Origin: Sycobia sp. Sy_11 | Taxonomy: Eukaryota > Arthropoda > Insecta > Hymenoptera > Epichrysomallidae | Length of the DNA: 64,000 nucleotides | Direction: 5' to 3' | NCBI GenBank assembly: GCA_018907035.1 | Contig: JACCIC010000021.1 | Span: 809,501-873,500, forward strand | Part shown: piece by piece, positions 1 to 10,960 of the stretch | How positions within the stretch are numbered: the first letter of the stretch is position 1 | Layout: every line of letters starts with the position of its first letter | Position numbers and translations under genes: made by a program | Notes under the pieces: generated by a model | Seen by the model: the letters and a program-made list of their open reading frames with translations, nothing else | What the model was told of the DNA's origin: nothing | The model's database searches: none

Positions 1-239
1 TAGTTAACTATTCCTTTTTTATCATATAAGCTGATGAAATTTTGTGCGCGAAAAGTCAAACGCTTGTGTAAGAAAAGAAATTAATTTATCAATATTCAGA
101 TGAAATTTTTTACAATTAATTAAAAATATCAAGGTAAAGTTACATATAGATATGATTAAACATACAATTTGCATTTCTTGCATAACTGCAAAGATGTAGG
201 TGAAAGCTCATGGTATTAAATATGTGACCCCGGAATGTG
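1..239. other. AT-rich sequence, no gene seen
   Basis: AT-rich with many stops in every frame. No repeat or gene signal was recognised. Confidence 0.5.
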
Positions 240-647
240 GCCCATGGGTGCGATCGATGTTGTCTCGTTCAGCCAGTTAATTCAGCCGTAGTGGCTTAAA
301 TACAAATTTCAGCGTACTGTTGCAAACAGGAACTGTTCGCAAAACGGTACAAATAAATAATTTAGATTTCGCCTCTGTTTAGCCTGGGAGGAGCGACTAG
401 TAGTGCGAAGGTAGCCAGTTTGGTCTTCGTCTGAACGCAGAACTCGCGTTAGATAGCTTAAAACGATTTAACAATAATTATTAAACGATATAACAATAAT
501 TTCTAACACTAAACGCCAAGATACGACTAAATCGTCCGCTAAAGAATCTACTGACTAAATGAACTAACTAAAGAATCCGCGAAATAATGATTAAATATTA
601 AAGTTGACTCAACATCCAACACTGAGTTCCAATCTCTTATACCTACC
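240..647. other. Unresolved moderate-GC block, possible LTR remnant
   Basis: Base composition is more balanced than on either side. It begins near a TGT, contains an A/T-rich signal-like stretch (AATAAATAATTTAG around 352-365), and holds no open frame of note. An old solo LTR or a noncoding exon would both fit. No second LTR copy or primer-binding site was seen, so this is a weak guess. Confidence 0.15.
461..504. repeat. 22-bp tandem duplication
   Basis: Two adjacent 22-bp units, 461-482 and 483-504, both of the form AAACGAT(T/A)TAACAATAATT plus two or three bases, differ at only a few positions. Replication slippage is the simplest origin. Confidence 0.75.
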
Positions 648-956
648 GTGGTGAGGAGGCTGCGTCAGCAAATCGCCAATGTACTTCAGCATGAGTTTAA
701 TAATCGTTATTTATTACTCGCCGCTGTATCTCAAGGTGCATTGATTCGACACTGCAATATTATTCATGTACCCGGTATATTAACTTGGCGAAGTCTGCCG
801 ATAAACCGTCTCGAGTCAGCTCGCAGCGCTTGTGTTTTAAGCGCATTAATTACGGTATCCTATCGAGTGACCCAGACCGAAATTCTGGAGAAGTACGCTG
901 TTATTCGCGCGTACGGCGTGGCCGCTCGTAAATGCGCAAATCGACTTTTCAAATAA
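648..956 (+). CDS. Unrecognised 102-codon open frame
   Basis: Open for 102 codons from a GTG; the first in-frame ATG is further in. It has no recognisable domain, though composition is mixed (many Arg, Leu, Ala, Ser) and not repeat-derived. It ends in AANRLFK-like basic residues just before a long GA array. It could be part of a degraded retroelement tied to the 240-647 block, a noncoding exon, or chance. I would not call it a gene without homology or RNA evidence. Confidence 0.12.
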   Translation: MVRRLRQQIANVLQHEFNNRYLLLAAVSQGALIRHCNIIHVPGILTWRSLPINRLESARSACVLSALITVSYRVTQTEILEKYAVIRAYGVAARKCANRLFK

Positions 957-989
957 TTATACGAATTATCTGTGTTCAAAAACTGTGAG

Positions 990-996
<7 letters not shown>

Positions 997-1068
<72 letters not shown>
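997..1068. repeat. (GA)36 array
   Basis: Uninterrupted GA dinucleotides over 72 bp, preceded by a short GT run. Confidence 0.98.
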
Positions 1069-1070
<2 letters not shown>

Positions 1071-1295
1071 TTAACTAATTCGCCTTAGGAAAGAAACACT
1101 GTATATTCTACCGCAAACATTAGTTACAATATACGAGTCGATAATCTACATAGTAATAGAATTAGTGATAAAATAACAGTCGCAAAATGTACTAAATGTA
1201 CTAAAAATAAAAATAAAATGTACTAAAGATGCGAAACTATAAATTTAAACTATACATCAATTTTGATCTATAGATGTATATATACACATTTTATA

Positions 1296-1299
<4 letters not shown>

Positions 1300-1327
<28 letters not shown>
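1300..1327. repeat. (GA)14 array
   Basis: Perfect GA repeat at the left edge of the first GC-rich island. Confidence 0.97.
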
Positions 1328-1329
<2 letters not shown>

Positions 1330-1980
1330 ACGAGCAGCCGGTATTATTTATCGCGGTAGGGGCGGGAGGGGGGGGCGAGAGAGGTGTAACATTTTGGCCG
1401 ACCGCGACAAAATCGATAAATCGAAGGCCCCCGCGGTTAACCCGGAGCTGGTCCTGAAGGCGGCGGCGCTGGCGCTCGCGATCATCGGCAACGCTTCGCC
1501 CGCCCGGCTCTTGTCATTTGCAATGGATTTACGCCCGGTTGTTAAGCGCATCGCCGACACGTTCTGGGCGTCGCCCGCCGAGGGCCGCCGGCGCGGGAGG
1601 GCCTCGCGCGGACGCGCGCGCAAGTTCGCTGTACATATAAACGTCCGTTTGACGGGGCGGGGTGTGGAGGTCGCTAACTCTTTCTCTCTCGCTCCCTCTC
1701 TGTTTCTCTATCCGTCTCTCTTCTTACTTTGACTGTCGAAGAGCGACGGCGGGGGGGGGGCGTGCCACGAATGGAAATATTCCGTCTAAAGCGCTCGTTA
1801 TGGGTGTTGAAGAGATAGAGAGAGAGAGAGAGGAGAGAGGAGAGAGGAATGAGAGAGGGTGGGTGAGGGCAGCGATGGCTCTGCTTTTCCTTTCTTGAAA
1901 TTCTTACCTGAATAATGGAACGGTCCCGGTGGAATCGCGGTAATGGCCTGCCTGGTTGAACAATGGATCTTCTCATAATT
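1328..1980. other. GC-rich, CpG-rich island
   Basis: Strongly CpG-rich, with a run of ten G at 1751-1760 and an imperfect GA tract at about 1811-1860. Overlapping open frames up to 152 codons exist here, but several strands and frames are open at once and composition is Arg/Ala/Pro-rich, as expected when GC content lowers stop density. No protein family was recognised. Confidence 0.6.
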
Positions 1981-3129
1981 ACGAAAGGAAGTCCCGCGTT
2001 TCCCCTAATATTATCGAAGATTATTTTTACGGTCGGGGATCCCCGTTGTTATTTTTTTTTAAATTATCCCTGTTCTTACAATGATACTTTCTCTCGTAGT
2101 ATTCTCTGATTGCACAAATAGATAAATTAATCATTGTAATTATCTATATATAGTCTGACTTATTTTTAAATATGATTTGATCACGTTACGAAAAGAAAGC
2201 CGAATACTGGACTGGATCTGTTTAAAATTAATTTTTGATCTCGAAAATTGCATTATAATTTTATGATTAAGATAGGAAAATATTTAATTATGATCTTTTT
2301 TTTTGTGCCAAAGTCAATCAACTAGTACTATCGCACGCGTCTAAAAACAGATAACGATTTGAACAAGTCAATGCAAAAATACATTAATGAAATATATTAC
2401 ATGTGTACTGTTCTGCTGATTGGGGTTTTTGGTGAAAATCTTACTACCTTATGAAGGAATTGAGTTAATTCTAGAAGAAAATGAATATAATTAAAAACTA
2501 TCTATTTATTTTTATTATTACAGATTAATGTAAATGTCAAAAGATAGTATTTTAGAACATTAATTATATATGTAATTTCGAATCATAAAAGCAAGGAATA
2601 AAATACTTTTACAAATACGCTTTCATATATATACAGACTAGATTTTCAAAGTTAGCGGAATACTCTAGAATATCGAGAATATTCTCGAGAACATCCCCCC
2701 GCATCACCGTTCAGTTTTTGTCCACAGCGTCAACTCGATCGAAGGGACCGCTAAGAGGTCGATGTCCTTACGAGAGATAGTGGAGGCTATTTATCAAGAA
2801 TTTTGGGTTCAATCCAATTGCTTGGCTAAACCTTTTTAATACGACTATTCTTTATCCGTCTATAAGTTTCGTTCGAACGTTAAATAAATGCGGGGGGATC
2901 GTATGGCCCCGCTCGTATATTAGGATTAAGATCTAAATGGGCAACGATATTTAATATTGGTCCGGTACTAATAGCAAACATTTGCGCAAGGCTTTCGTAA
3001 TAAATTTTTGGCCATTTACTTTATTTTGTCCTCGCCGAAAAAAACTTTAAATTAAAAAGTTTTGTTTTTTTTCCCCGCCAAAAACTTATAATCTTTTATA
3101 TTATACAACTTGAAGCAAAACGATTGAAA
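1981..3129. other. AT-rich stretch with short palindromes
   Basis: No gene was seen. A perfect 12-bp palindrome, CGGGGATCCCCG, lies at 2034-2045. The segment at 2080-2190 has faint similarity (AGTCTGACTTATT, then GATCAC) to the dispersed repeat at 15.4 kb and could be a very decayed copy. Confidence 0.5.
2667..2691. promoter_or_regulatory. Heat-shock-element-like palindrome cluster
   Basis: AGAA at 2667-2670, AGAA at 2676-2679, TTCT at 2682-2685 and AGAA at 2688-2691 surround a perfect 14-bp palindrome, CGAGAATATTCTCG, at 2674-2687. Alternating nGAAn/nTTCn units are the binding pattern of heat-shock factor. The spacing fits for the central pair, but one outer unit is off the strict 5-bp register, and there is no adjacent gene. 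Confidence 0.25.
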
Positions 3130-4500
3130 CCAGCTTAGGAATTTAACGAGAATATTTAAGCGTGCACGCGAACGCTCCGCTCTTCTAGTTTCCAGCTTCA
3201 GTAACGCTTTGCCGCTCATTTATTTCAAATCTTTAAGCAAAGAGCCTATAAGTGTGCGGCGCACACGCGAGATCTACGCGCATGCAGAAACATCAAGAGT
3301 AATGGAAATTCTCACAAAGTGCGGCCGTAGTTACAATCTCGCACGCGAGCGCCGGGTGGGGCCGAGCAAAAAGACACAGAGTCAAAGACGAGGGAAGAAA
3401 AATATTGCTTCGCCTCGGCAACCGTGGCCCTTGCCACCCCCCTCCCCCTGTACCTCGCGCCCGCCGCACGAGAGCGTGAACGGGCGAGGGTCCTTCTATC
3501 CCGCCACCGTTGCCCGGGCTTACGGGAATTTCGCCGCGCAGCTTTATAATTAAAAGAGCAGAGCGGGGCCGGCTCTCCGGCGTCGCGTCGCGAGTTTCAA
3601 ACCGCCGCCGTCGCCCGCGGCGCGCTAATTACAAATTAAACACATGCTTGCTCCCGCGCCGCGCGGCAAAACAAGCCGTGGACCGAGGACGGGGGGCGGG
3701 TTGAGGGTGGGAAGGGTGGTTGGGCGGAGTGGCTGCGAGCAAATACTCGAAGCACCCCTCTCGCTTAATGCCTCGCGCGCGCCCCCATGCGCAGCACGAG
3801 TCGCATCGATCTCTCGCGACGCGCCGCCCAGCGCCGTTAATTAATTCCCCGGCTCCGCGGAGAAGTTGCTGCCGTTTAATGGCACGCCGCGCTTCCCCAT
3901 CCCCTATCCCTACCCCCCAACCTCCCCCCCCCGCCGCTTTCGCGTTATGGTCGGCTAAAAATGCTGCCGCGCGCTCGCTCTCGCTTCGTGGGCTTGGCCG
4001 AGCTTTCGGCGACGGGGGTGGCTGAGGGGGCGGACGAGGGTGGCGTCGGACGGATCGTCGGAGTCGAGCAGGGGACACGGGATTAGAGTCTGGTAGGACG
4101 GAGGGACCCGGGCGTATATACAGTGACTCGGGAGAAACCAATTATAAGTGTCCAGGAAGTTGGAGGTAACTGCGGGTAAGTTCTTGTGCAGGGCCGGGCG
4201 TCAAGGCTGTGAGCTGCTACCGCGGCTGCCCTCTCCTGACGCTTGCTCGGATGGCGAGAGGAGCGAGGGGAGGAGGGGGGGAAGACCGATGCGCAGGCAT
4301 CGGTCGCCGCGAGCGTTCCACCCCAGTCCCACACAGCACGAGGAGTTAAGGCCGAGGGAAATCGCGGCCGGTTTCGACCCGCTTTCGCAAAGAGCCCCGT
4401 GCAAATGCATGTATATGTGATTCTCGCATTCGATCGGATTTCACGCGGGAGTGTTTCTTGGTATTTTTTTTTGCGCACGAGGCGGTCGAGTTGAAGAAGA
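3130..4500. other. GC-rich, CpG-rich island
   Basis: Dense in CpG and C/G runs. Several overlapping frames on both strands stay open (up to 170 codons on the minus strand, 3629-4141), with Pro/Arg/Ala-rich content and no recognisable domain, so I treat them as compositional. It contains a near-palindromic ATTA motif, GCTTTATAATTAAAAG, at about 3541-3556. Confidence 0.6.
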
Positions 4501-5200
4501 TTTGTATTTTATTTTATTTTAAAAGTTTTTAATTTCTTCTTCTTTTCCCGTTTTTTTTTCTTTTTTTATTTTGTTGTTGCGAAGATGTATGTCGGTCTAA
4601 CGAGTCGCGCGATGCCGAAGTTGGAGTTTCGGAGTTTGCGCGCGATAAGACCCGAATAAATTATTGGACGAACTATTTGAATAATTAGAGAACCATTTGG
4701 CCGGGAGAATTTATGCGAATATCAACTAGATTTTGATTAGAAGCTTAGGTAAACCGACCTAAGACAGCGATGAATATTGTATATACTAGGAGGTAACAGG
4801 GGATATTTTTTTTTTACGATCGACAAATTTGCGTTCGTCGTAGTTACTATAAACATTGGCTTAGATAGATATATTCTTTTTTTTAAATATAAAGTTATCG
4901 TTACCGTATTTGTGCGGGATAAAATATTCTTCGACTGTTATTACGCAATTTCAACATTCATCGCTTAATATATACAATGTAAATTTATTTCTTACACGTA
5001 GCTCTATGCTTTCGTACTCGCGCACGCCTTTCACTGCATCTTTGTTTTAGATTAAATTAATGAATATCTTTAAATTATTGTTTTGTTCATTTGCCATCGG
5101 TGGCTGATGTAGCGAAAGCGTTTCCCCTTTGTTAAAAACAATGGACGATATTCAGTTGGCCGAAATGTCTTGTTTCGTTTTATTTAAAATTAACCCTACC
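4501..5200. other. AT-rich stretch, no gene seen
   Basis: T-rich runs and scattered stops. Nothing was recognised. Confidence 0.5.
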
Positions 5201-6100
5201 CTCTTCTATTATCCCACCGTCACGTTTCTCTTTTATGATTAAGCGAAAACGGAAATATCGTCGTGCCCGCGCGATTCTGTACGAAACAATCGTCGCGATG
5301 GCACAGACCAGTTCACGTAAAACCGTGCGCTCTAAGAGCATGGCGAATGCAGGCGATTGGGAACAACGTTATCGTCAATTCGGCGAATGAATTTTAACGA
5401 AACATTTCTGGTAATGGTATTATATTTTTACCGAGCATCTAAACAGGCTTTGGCCTCTCTGAAAAATTAGTATCCTGTACGGCCACGCCGGTACATAAAA
5501 TTTTAATGCGCAAAAACACCCGATAGCGGACAAGAGGGGATAAACGCCGGGTAGATTACAGTGGCGGCGCCATTAAATTTTTATTTCGAAAGAGCGAGCG
5601 CCTCCATTGGTCGCCGCTCCCGTCGTCCTCTTCGAGCATTAAATTTATACATAGCGGCGTATTTTTTCTTCTATCCGCACGAAATGCTCAGGAAGACCAC
5701 GAGATCGTGCGTACGTGTGTGTGTGTGTGTGTGTATGCGTGATTGCGCGCGCGTGTGTATGCATGCGAGAAGGAGACGTTCTTACGGCGCAAAGGTCTGC
5801 ACTACTTCCGTTATAAAGTCTCCTTGATTAGCTTTGAATATTGAATACAGCCGGATATCGATCCGATGGCAATCGTTCGGGATGAAATCACACGTAAAAG
5901 CGTGCTTCGTTAGGGATTCAATATTCAGGAAGAAAATCAGGACAGATGGAAAGGGAGAGGGGGGACGGTACGAGGTAAAGGAGGTCCACCGAGATAGATA
6001 ATCTTCATCTCGCCCTCCTACTGAACGCTGCCCTCGTCCAGAACATTCACATATTCATCAGCTTCATTTATTACTCTTTGTATCCGGATTTTCCATTGTA
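5201..6100. other. Mixed-composition block with GT tract
   Basis: Moderate GC. A mostly alternating purine-pyrimidine GT/GC tract at about 5705-5765 could adopt Z-DNA. The 88-codon frame at 5561-5827 runs through this tract and has no other support. Confidence 0.5.
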
Positions 6101-6232
6101 TGTTTAATTAAATCACCGTCCAGTTGTATTGACCAGCTTCAGATAAAGTGGTATATAAACATTTTTTTAAATTTCGAATTTCTCTTTGATATATTTGTAG
6201 TGAAACAGTTTTTTTTTCTTAAACCGGTATGA

Positions 6233-6235
<3 letters not shown>

Positions 6236-6279
<44 letters not shown>
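6236..6279. repeat. (TA)22 array
   Basis: Perfect TA repeat 140 bp before the inverted-repeat element at 6421. Confidence 0.97.
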
Positions 6280-6283
<4 letters not shown>

Positions 6284-6420
6284 ATAAATCATTGTAAAAC
6301 ACCTATTTTGTACCGAATAATGTTTAAGAATGATGGATGGGTATTACTAATCATTGGCAATAAATAATAATAATTATTATAAATAATTAATTATTATTAT
6401 TATATATAAATACATAGTTA

Positions 6421-6850
6421 AATTAATAAATATTTTTTCATTGGTCTTACAGTCCAATCAAATTAATCGAAACAATTTAGTCCCTGATGAGGAGCCGTAG
6501 CGAGCTCGAAAATACGTCTTCAATTAGGTGAGGGTGGTGGGGACTGTCAGACTGCACTTTACAAACAAAAAAATTTTTTTTCAGCTAATATTTTATTTTC
6601 AGATTAGTCTACGGGGGTGATTGTAAATAAGAACAGTCTGACTGTCATTATAATTTTTAATTTAACTTTTAATTTTTTATTTTTATTTTTGTTATTATTA
6701 TTTTTGTATATTGATGTATTAATGTTAATGTAGACGTGTATTGATGTTGTTATGTATTGTTTTCGATTAATTTGATTGGACTGTAAGACCAATGAAAAAA
6801 TATTTATTAACTTGTATATAAGCAGTCGACAAAAGTACAATTAAATTATT
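6421..6850. mobile_element. Inverted-repeat member of an unnamed dispersed repeat family
   Basis: Arms at 6421-6475 and 6757-6813 are inverted copies: 47 bp match perfectly around a TTGATTGGACTGTAAGACC core, with one indel beyond. Direct repeats ATAAATACATAGTTA at 6406-6420 and 6851-6865 flank the unit like a 15-bp target-site duplication. The right half (GGGGTGATTGTAAATAAGAA, then CAGTCTGACTGTCATTATAA) is shared with copies at 15.4-16.0 and 45.8 kb. The symmetry extends inward: GTCAGACTG near 6544 mirrors CAGTCTGAC near 6634. No transposase is present, so it is non-autonomous. A 15-bp duplication suits target-primed or Penelope-type insertion better than a cut-and-paste transposon; that assignment is inference. 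Confidence 0.7.
6484..6511 (+). ncRNA. Hammerhead-ribozyme-like core
   Basis: CTGATGA at 6484-6490 is followed by GAGC (6492-6495), an 8-nt loop, GCTC (6504-6507) and GAAA (6508-6511). This is the conserved order CUGANGA, stem II, GAAA. The core nucleotides match; stem II is 4 bp, with one extra unpaired G at 6491. ACGTC follows shortly after, similar to the GAAACGUC seen in retroelement hammerheads. A convincing stem I or stem III was not found, so activity is doubtful. It lies inside the inverted-repeat element. Confidence 0.3.
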
Positions 6851-6865
6851 ATAAATACATAGTTA

Positions 6866-7690
6866 TATTATGAAAATTGAAAATAAAGGATTTATCATAT
6901 TTTCTTTATCAAAAAGTTCGAATTTTCAATTTTAAATTCAGAATTGTAATCAGCGACTCAAAAAACCAATATATATATATACTTTTCGATGTGTATAGAA
7001 TAGTTTTTTCAATGATAAAAAATTTAACATGGGCATTATCGTTGCGGACCTGTATGACACACATATCAGCCATGTTCGGACCCGCAAACATTTAGTCTCA
7101 GATTGGATTAAAAACAGTTGATCACATCCCAATGATCATTTTTTCATACAAACAATACATATTGAAAATATCTAAACACCCGGTACTCTACATCCTAATT
7201 TCTTAAGTTTTTAACGAGCTCATTTCCAATGTTATCGGCCAATTAAAATTGTACCGCCTATACTACAAAGTAAACTTAATTTAATACCTTTTTAAGCTTA
7301 TTTTAATACCTTTTATAACAGTTAACATCTGTTCTTATCCACATATCTGCAAAAGAAAAACAGAATTTTTTTTCTCGAAAATCGTTAAATTTTTTTCTGT
7401 ATATTAAAAAACATGAAAAAGGTTATAATAATATTCGTGTCCAATTATGTATACAATATTAGCTCGTTGGAAGCGTACAAAAATTGCAATTTTGAAGTTT
7501 GGAAACATTTCACTTTATTAAAAATGAGAGTTTTGGGCGTTATAATTGTTTGCTTTCGATAGTAATTACAACTATGTAAATTGGTAAACATTTTACACAC
7601 CTCAATGAAATTTCTATAATTAGTCTATCAAAACTTGCATTTATTGACAAAGAAGACTTTATATTTTGTACATTAACGGCTATAAATTTT
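6866..7690. other. AT-rich stretch, no gene seen
   Basis: Short frames of 60 to 72 codons on both strands around 6.9-7.1 kb overlap one another and show no domain. Nothing else was recognised. Confidence 0.45.
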
Positions 7691-7906
7691 CTTTACCGCA
7701 CTGAGTCTAGAACGGACTCGAATAGTTGTTTATTTCTTTTCCGTTACGTAAACTTGCGAAAAGTCGAAGAACAAGCGAGTGCGGTAAGGCGCTCGCTGTT
7801 TTCGAAGGTGCTTAAATCTCCGCGTCTGCTGTGCGGTAAAAGTACAGTCGGGAAGGCACGGAAAAATCGGTGTTGATTCTGCTTTGTTGAGTTGGCCACC
7901 GAGTGA

Positions 7907-7947
<41 letters not shown>

Positions 7948-8290
7948 GTATTACAGGCCGTATTCTTTGATCTTTGATTCTTAGTAAGTCGAGAACGAAG
8001 TTCGCTTCTTTTTGTGATAAAATTGCTTGAAATTCCAATTTTTCGTTTTGGTCAAATATAATAGTACGTTCGAACATTATCATGTTAAACGGTATGCTAC
8101 TAAGAGAGCCAACAGTGGATGCTTTCATGTCGAATAAAGCGGAAGATTACTGGCATATCCAAATTTAGAATATTTATATTTATATAAATTAAGAAAGTAA
8201 TGGACCGAGGAATTCGAGCAACACCATGGATCATTTCTATATTTTACTAGGCGGGATAGAAGCGATAAAAATGACCGTTTAGGGAACGCT
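7691..8290. other. Mixed block with a minus-strand frame through a GA array
   Basis: A 132-codon minus-strand frame (7730-8128) crosses the GA array, which reads as a Ser-Leu run. The parts outside the array show no family signature. Treated as chance. Confidence 0.4.
7911..7941. repeat. (GA)15 array
   Basis: Perfect GA repeat. Confidence 0.97.
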
Positions 8291-8796
8291 ACGCGTCTAC
8301 GATTAACCATAATATTTAGCATATACATGGCCTCTCCACTTTGCATAATGTCCCACTGAAACGGACAAGCGTGAACACCGATCCTCGGCGTGACGGCCCG
8401 ATTTGTAACCTGCCCCCTCCCCCTCCCCCTACACGAAGCCTTCAGACCTGTATACTCCGTGGAAAGAAAGTCGCGGGAGCGCCGACGGAGCCTTCGGAAG
8501 GTCAAGAGGGAGCCAGCCTCGTAAGTGGCAAGAAGTCCTCCTCGGTTATGTCACTGGGGGGGGGGGCGAAGAGATGGGGGGCGACGCGACGCCCGCGCCG
8601 GGCAACGTTGTCCCGTGGCGAAAGTGGTGGCTCGAGGAGCGGCCGGGCGGAGCGCGCGGCGGCGGGCCGTCGCTCGCGCTGCGCGCAAATTGCCAACTAG
8701 GCCATCGAGATTGCTCTCTGCTGCAGTTTAGCTCTGTTTTCGACTACGCTCTGGCTCTGCGGCTGGCAGAGGGACAGACAGAGATAGAGAGAGGTA

Positions 8797-8798
<2 letters not shown>

Positions 8799-8843
<45 letters not shown>

Positions 8844-8870
8844 GGAGGGAGAGAGAGAGCGAGAGAGCGC
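8799..8870. repeat. Imperfect GA array
   Basis: A perfect GA core at about 8801-8835 flanked by GAAAGA, GGGA and GAGC variants. Confidence 0.95.
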
Positions 8871-9080
8871 AAGATCGTGGGTGGGCGGGTTGCACTGACA
8901 ACAATTGGAGGCGAAAGAGTCTGTTAACAGGGATGTGCCCCTCCCCTCTCTATCTCTCTTTCCCTCTATCTCGGTACTTGCAGGATTATCTCCCGTTCCG
9001 CTTCGCGTCTATGCGCGAGATGGCTCGACTGCGCGCTGGAATATAATTGCATACGTGCGAAACTTGGATGGGAAAACGAC

Positions 9081-9082
<2 letters not shown>

Positions 9083-9129
<47 letters not shown>
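9083..9129. repeat. (TA)23 array
   Basis: Perfect TA repeat at the right edge of the GC-rich island. Confidence 0.97.
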
Positions 9130-9134
<5 letters not shown>

Positions 9135-9220
9135 GATTCTGTGTTTGTGAGTGGAATGGAGGGGGGTGGGGTGTAATTCTCCGGAAAATCGACCGAACAT
9201 GTTTTGATGCTATCAAAAAA

Positions 9221-9830
9221 CTATTCGAATATGTTCTAGAAAATAAAGAGAGATACCCTGAAATTTTTTAAAAACTTTTTACATCAATTTCCATTAAGAT
9301 AAAATCATATTATTTGCCTCTTTTTATCGAGTAATAGGCAAATGTTTGTCACTATAGATATGAAATATCATCAACTTTTCAATAAAAATACTTTTGAACT
9401 GAGATATTTGTTATATAATTATACTATGTTACATAAGCGATAAGTATGCTGTATAAGTCAGAAAATTGTTAATTATATGAAAATTGAGATTTCTGAAACC
9501 CGACAAAAATTTCATGGTCTGGATCTGAGCTTCTATCAAGAGACAAAATTACAATTAACAAGATTCCGTTAGTTATGGCCTAAGATCCCAAATGATTACC
9601 CTGATGTCACTGTAAGTCAAATTTTTTTTCACCTATCTTTCATTTCCTAAATAAGAAAATATAACTGAAAAAGCGAACAGTAAACATGAAAGTCAAATTT
9701 TTTCATATAAAAAAAGTACATATACGTAAAAGATGGTGAAAATAAAGCTCGTAAATTTTTCAACGATACGCCGATTGTGAATAAAAATGAAAAAAAGAAG
9801 AAAAAAAAGGAACGCAAAACAGTCCGATCA
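9221..9830. other. AT-rich stretch, no gene seen
   Basis: No usable frame or structure was recognised. Confidence 0.5.
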
Positions 9831-10326
9831 CACTGGCGGCTTAAAAAAATATGAGGATCTTATAATTTGAAAAGTGACAGATCCCTTAACGAATATCTGT
9901 TGGAATTGGAGGAAAAAAAGTGTGCGAGCACGGTCGAGGACTCCGGTTGGATTATAGCGGAATCGCCAACTGAGGAACGAGAGAGAGAAAGAGAGATAGA
10001 GAGAGCGAGAGAGAGAGCGTACTCTTTCTCCTCGTAAGGGCGCCTTTTCCTTTCGGCGCTCGGTGCGTTTTTGGAATTATAAGCGTCTCCCGTCGCGTCG
10101 ACTTTCGACGATTCCCTCCACCTCCTCCGACCAATGCACCACGGTGCATTTTCCCGCAACGTCTCGCTCTGCCCATTACGTTTTCGAACGCGCTGTGCTT
10201 CATAATACACTTTTCGATCCCATCGCCCCGCAAACCCACCCCTGCGCACGTCGAGCTGGACGGCGGGATAGCGGGGGGGGGGGCAAGAATCGACGAAGAA
10301 CCCACGTTAATGCAACCGCTGACTAT

Positions 10327-10395
<69 letters not shown>

Positions 10396-10960
10396 AGAAA
10401 AAGAAAAGCTGGAGAGCTTTTCCAATTGCGGCGAGATAAGTGGAGGAGAGCGGGATTGGTAAGTCGGGAAGGAGAGCGTCGGTGAAGTATCACCGTGGGA
10501 AAGCAGACGGGAAGGGGGGGGTGGGGGACGCGCACTCGAGCTAATTCAATTATCATATTAGGAGTGGCATCGCGCGCCCGCGTCGCTGCTCTTTAGAAGT
10601 TTATTGCCGCGTGCGCGAGCGCACGGACCAGCCGCTTTACTACCGCTCTCCCTGTCTTGTACATTGATTAAGGGCCGCCATTGTGCGCTCGCGCGACCGG
10701 GGTGCTTAGCATTCGCCGTGGAGGTCGGCGAGGGGGTGAGGGGTAGGGCGGGACAAATAGCGCGCGGCTGGCGCGCGGGATAACTTCTTCGGGAAGCATG
10801 TATCTGTGTATTTATTCGCGAAGTACTTTTCGAGCATAAGTCCTCGGTGCAGTAATGATGGAGATAGTGGGAGAGACAGTGGAGGAGTTTTATGGATTCC
10901 CGTAGACAATTATTAATCATTCGAACGACGGACGGGCGGGATGATTTGATTACAGTTCCA
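9831..10960. other. GC-rich island with GA and TA arrays
   Basis: Contains imperfect GA at 9980-10018, a G run at about 10273-10283 and a long TA array. Frames of 109 to 157 codons on both strands run through the TA and GA arrays and have no domains outside them. Confidence 0.6.
10329..10391. repeat. (TA)31 array
   Basis: Perfect TA repeat, among the longest in the window, inside a GC-rich island. Confidence 0.97.

Larger units (their letters stand above)
8291..9220. other. GC-rich, CpG-rich island
   Basis: CpG-rich core at 8380-8760 with an eleven-G run at about 8556-8566, followed by a long GA tract and a TA array. The motif AAATTGCCAAC at 8687-8697 recurs in two other islands. No gene was recognised. 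Confidence 0.6.

Noticed and set aside
1274..1732. 152-codon frame beginning in a GA array
   Set aside because: The start is Arg-Glu repeat and the rest is Arg/Ala-rich with overlapping frames on both strands; no domain was seen.
10063..10392. Frames over 100 codons ending in long Tyr-Ile runs (also at 9952, 25745, 43839, 57452 and elsewhere)
   Set aside because: The frames stay open because TA arrays lack stops in the Tyr-Ile reading. They are open on both strands and show no domain outside the array.
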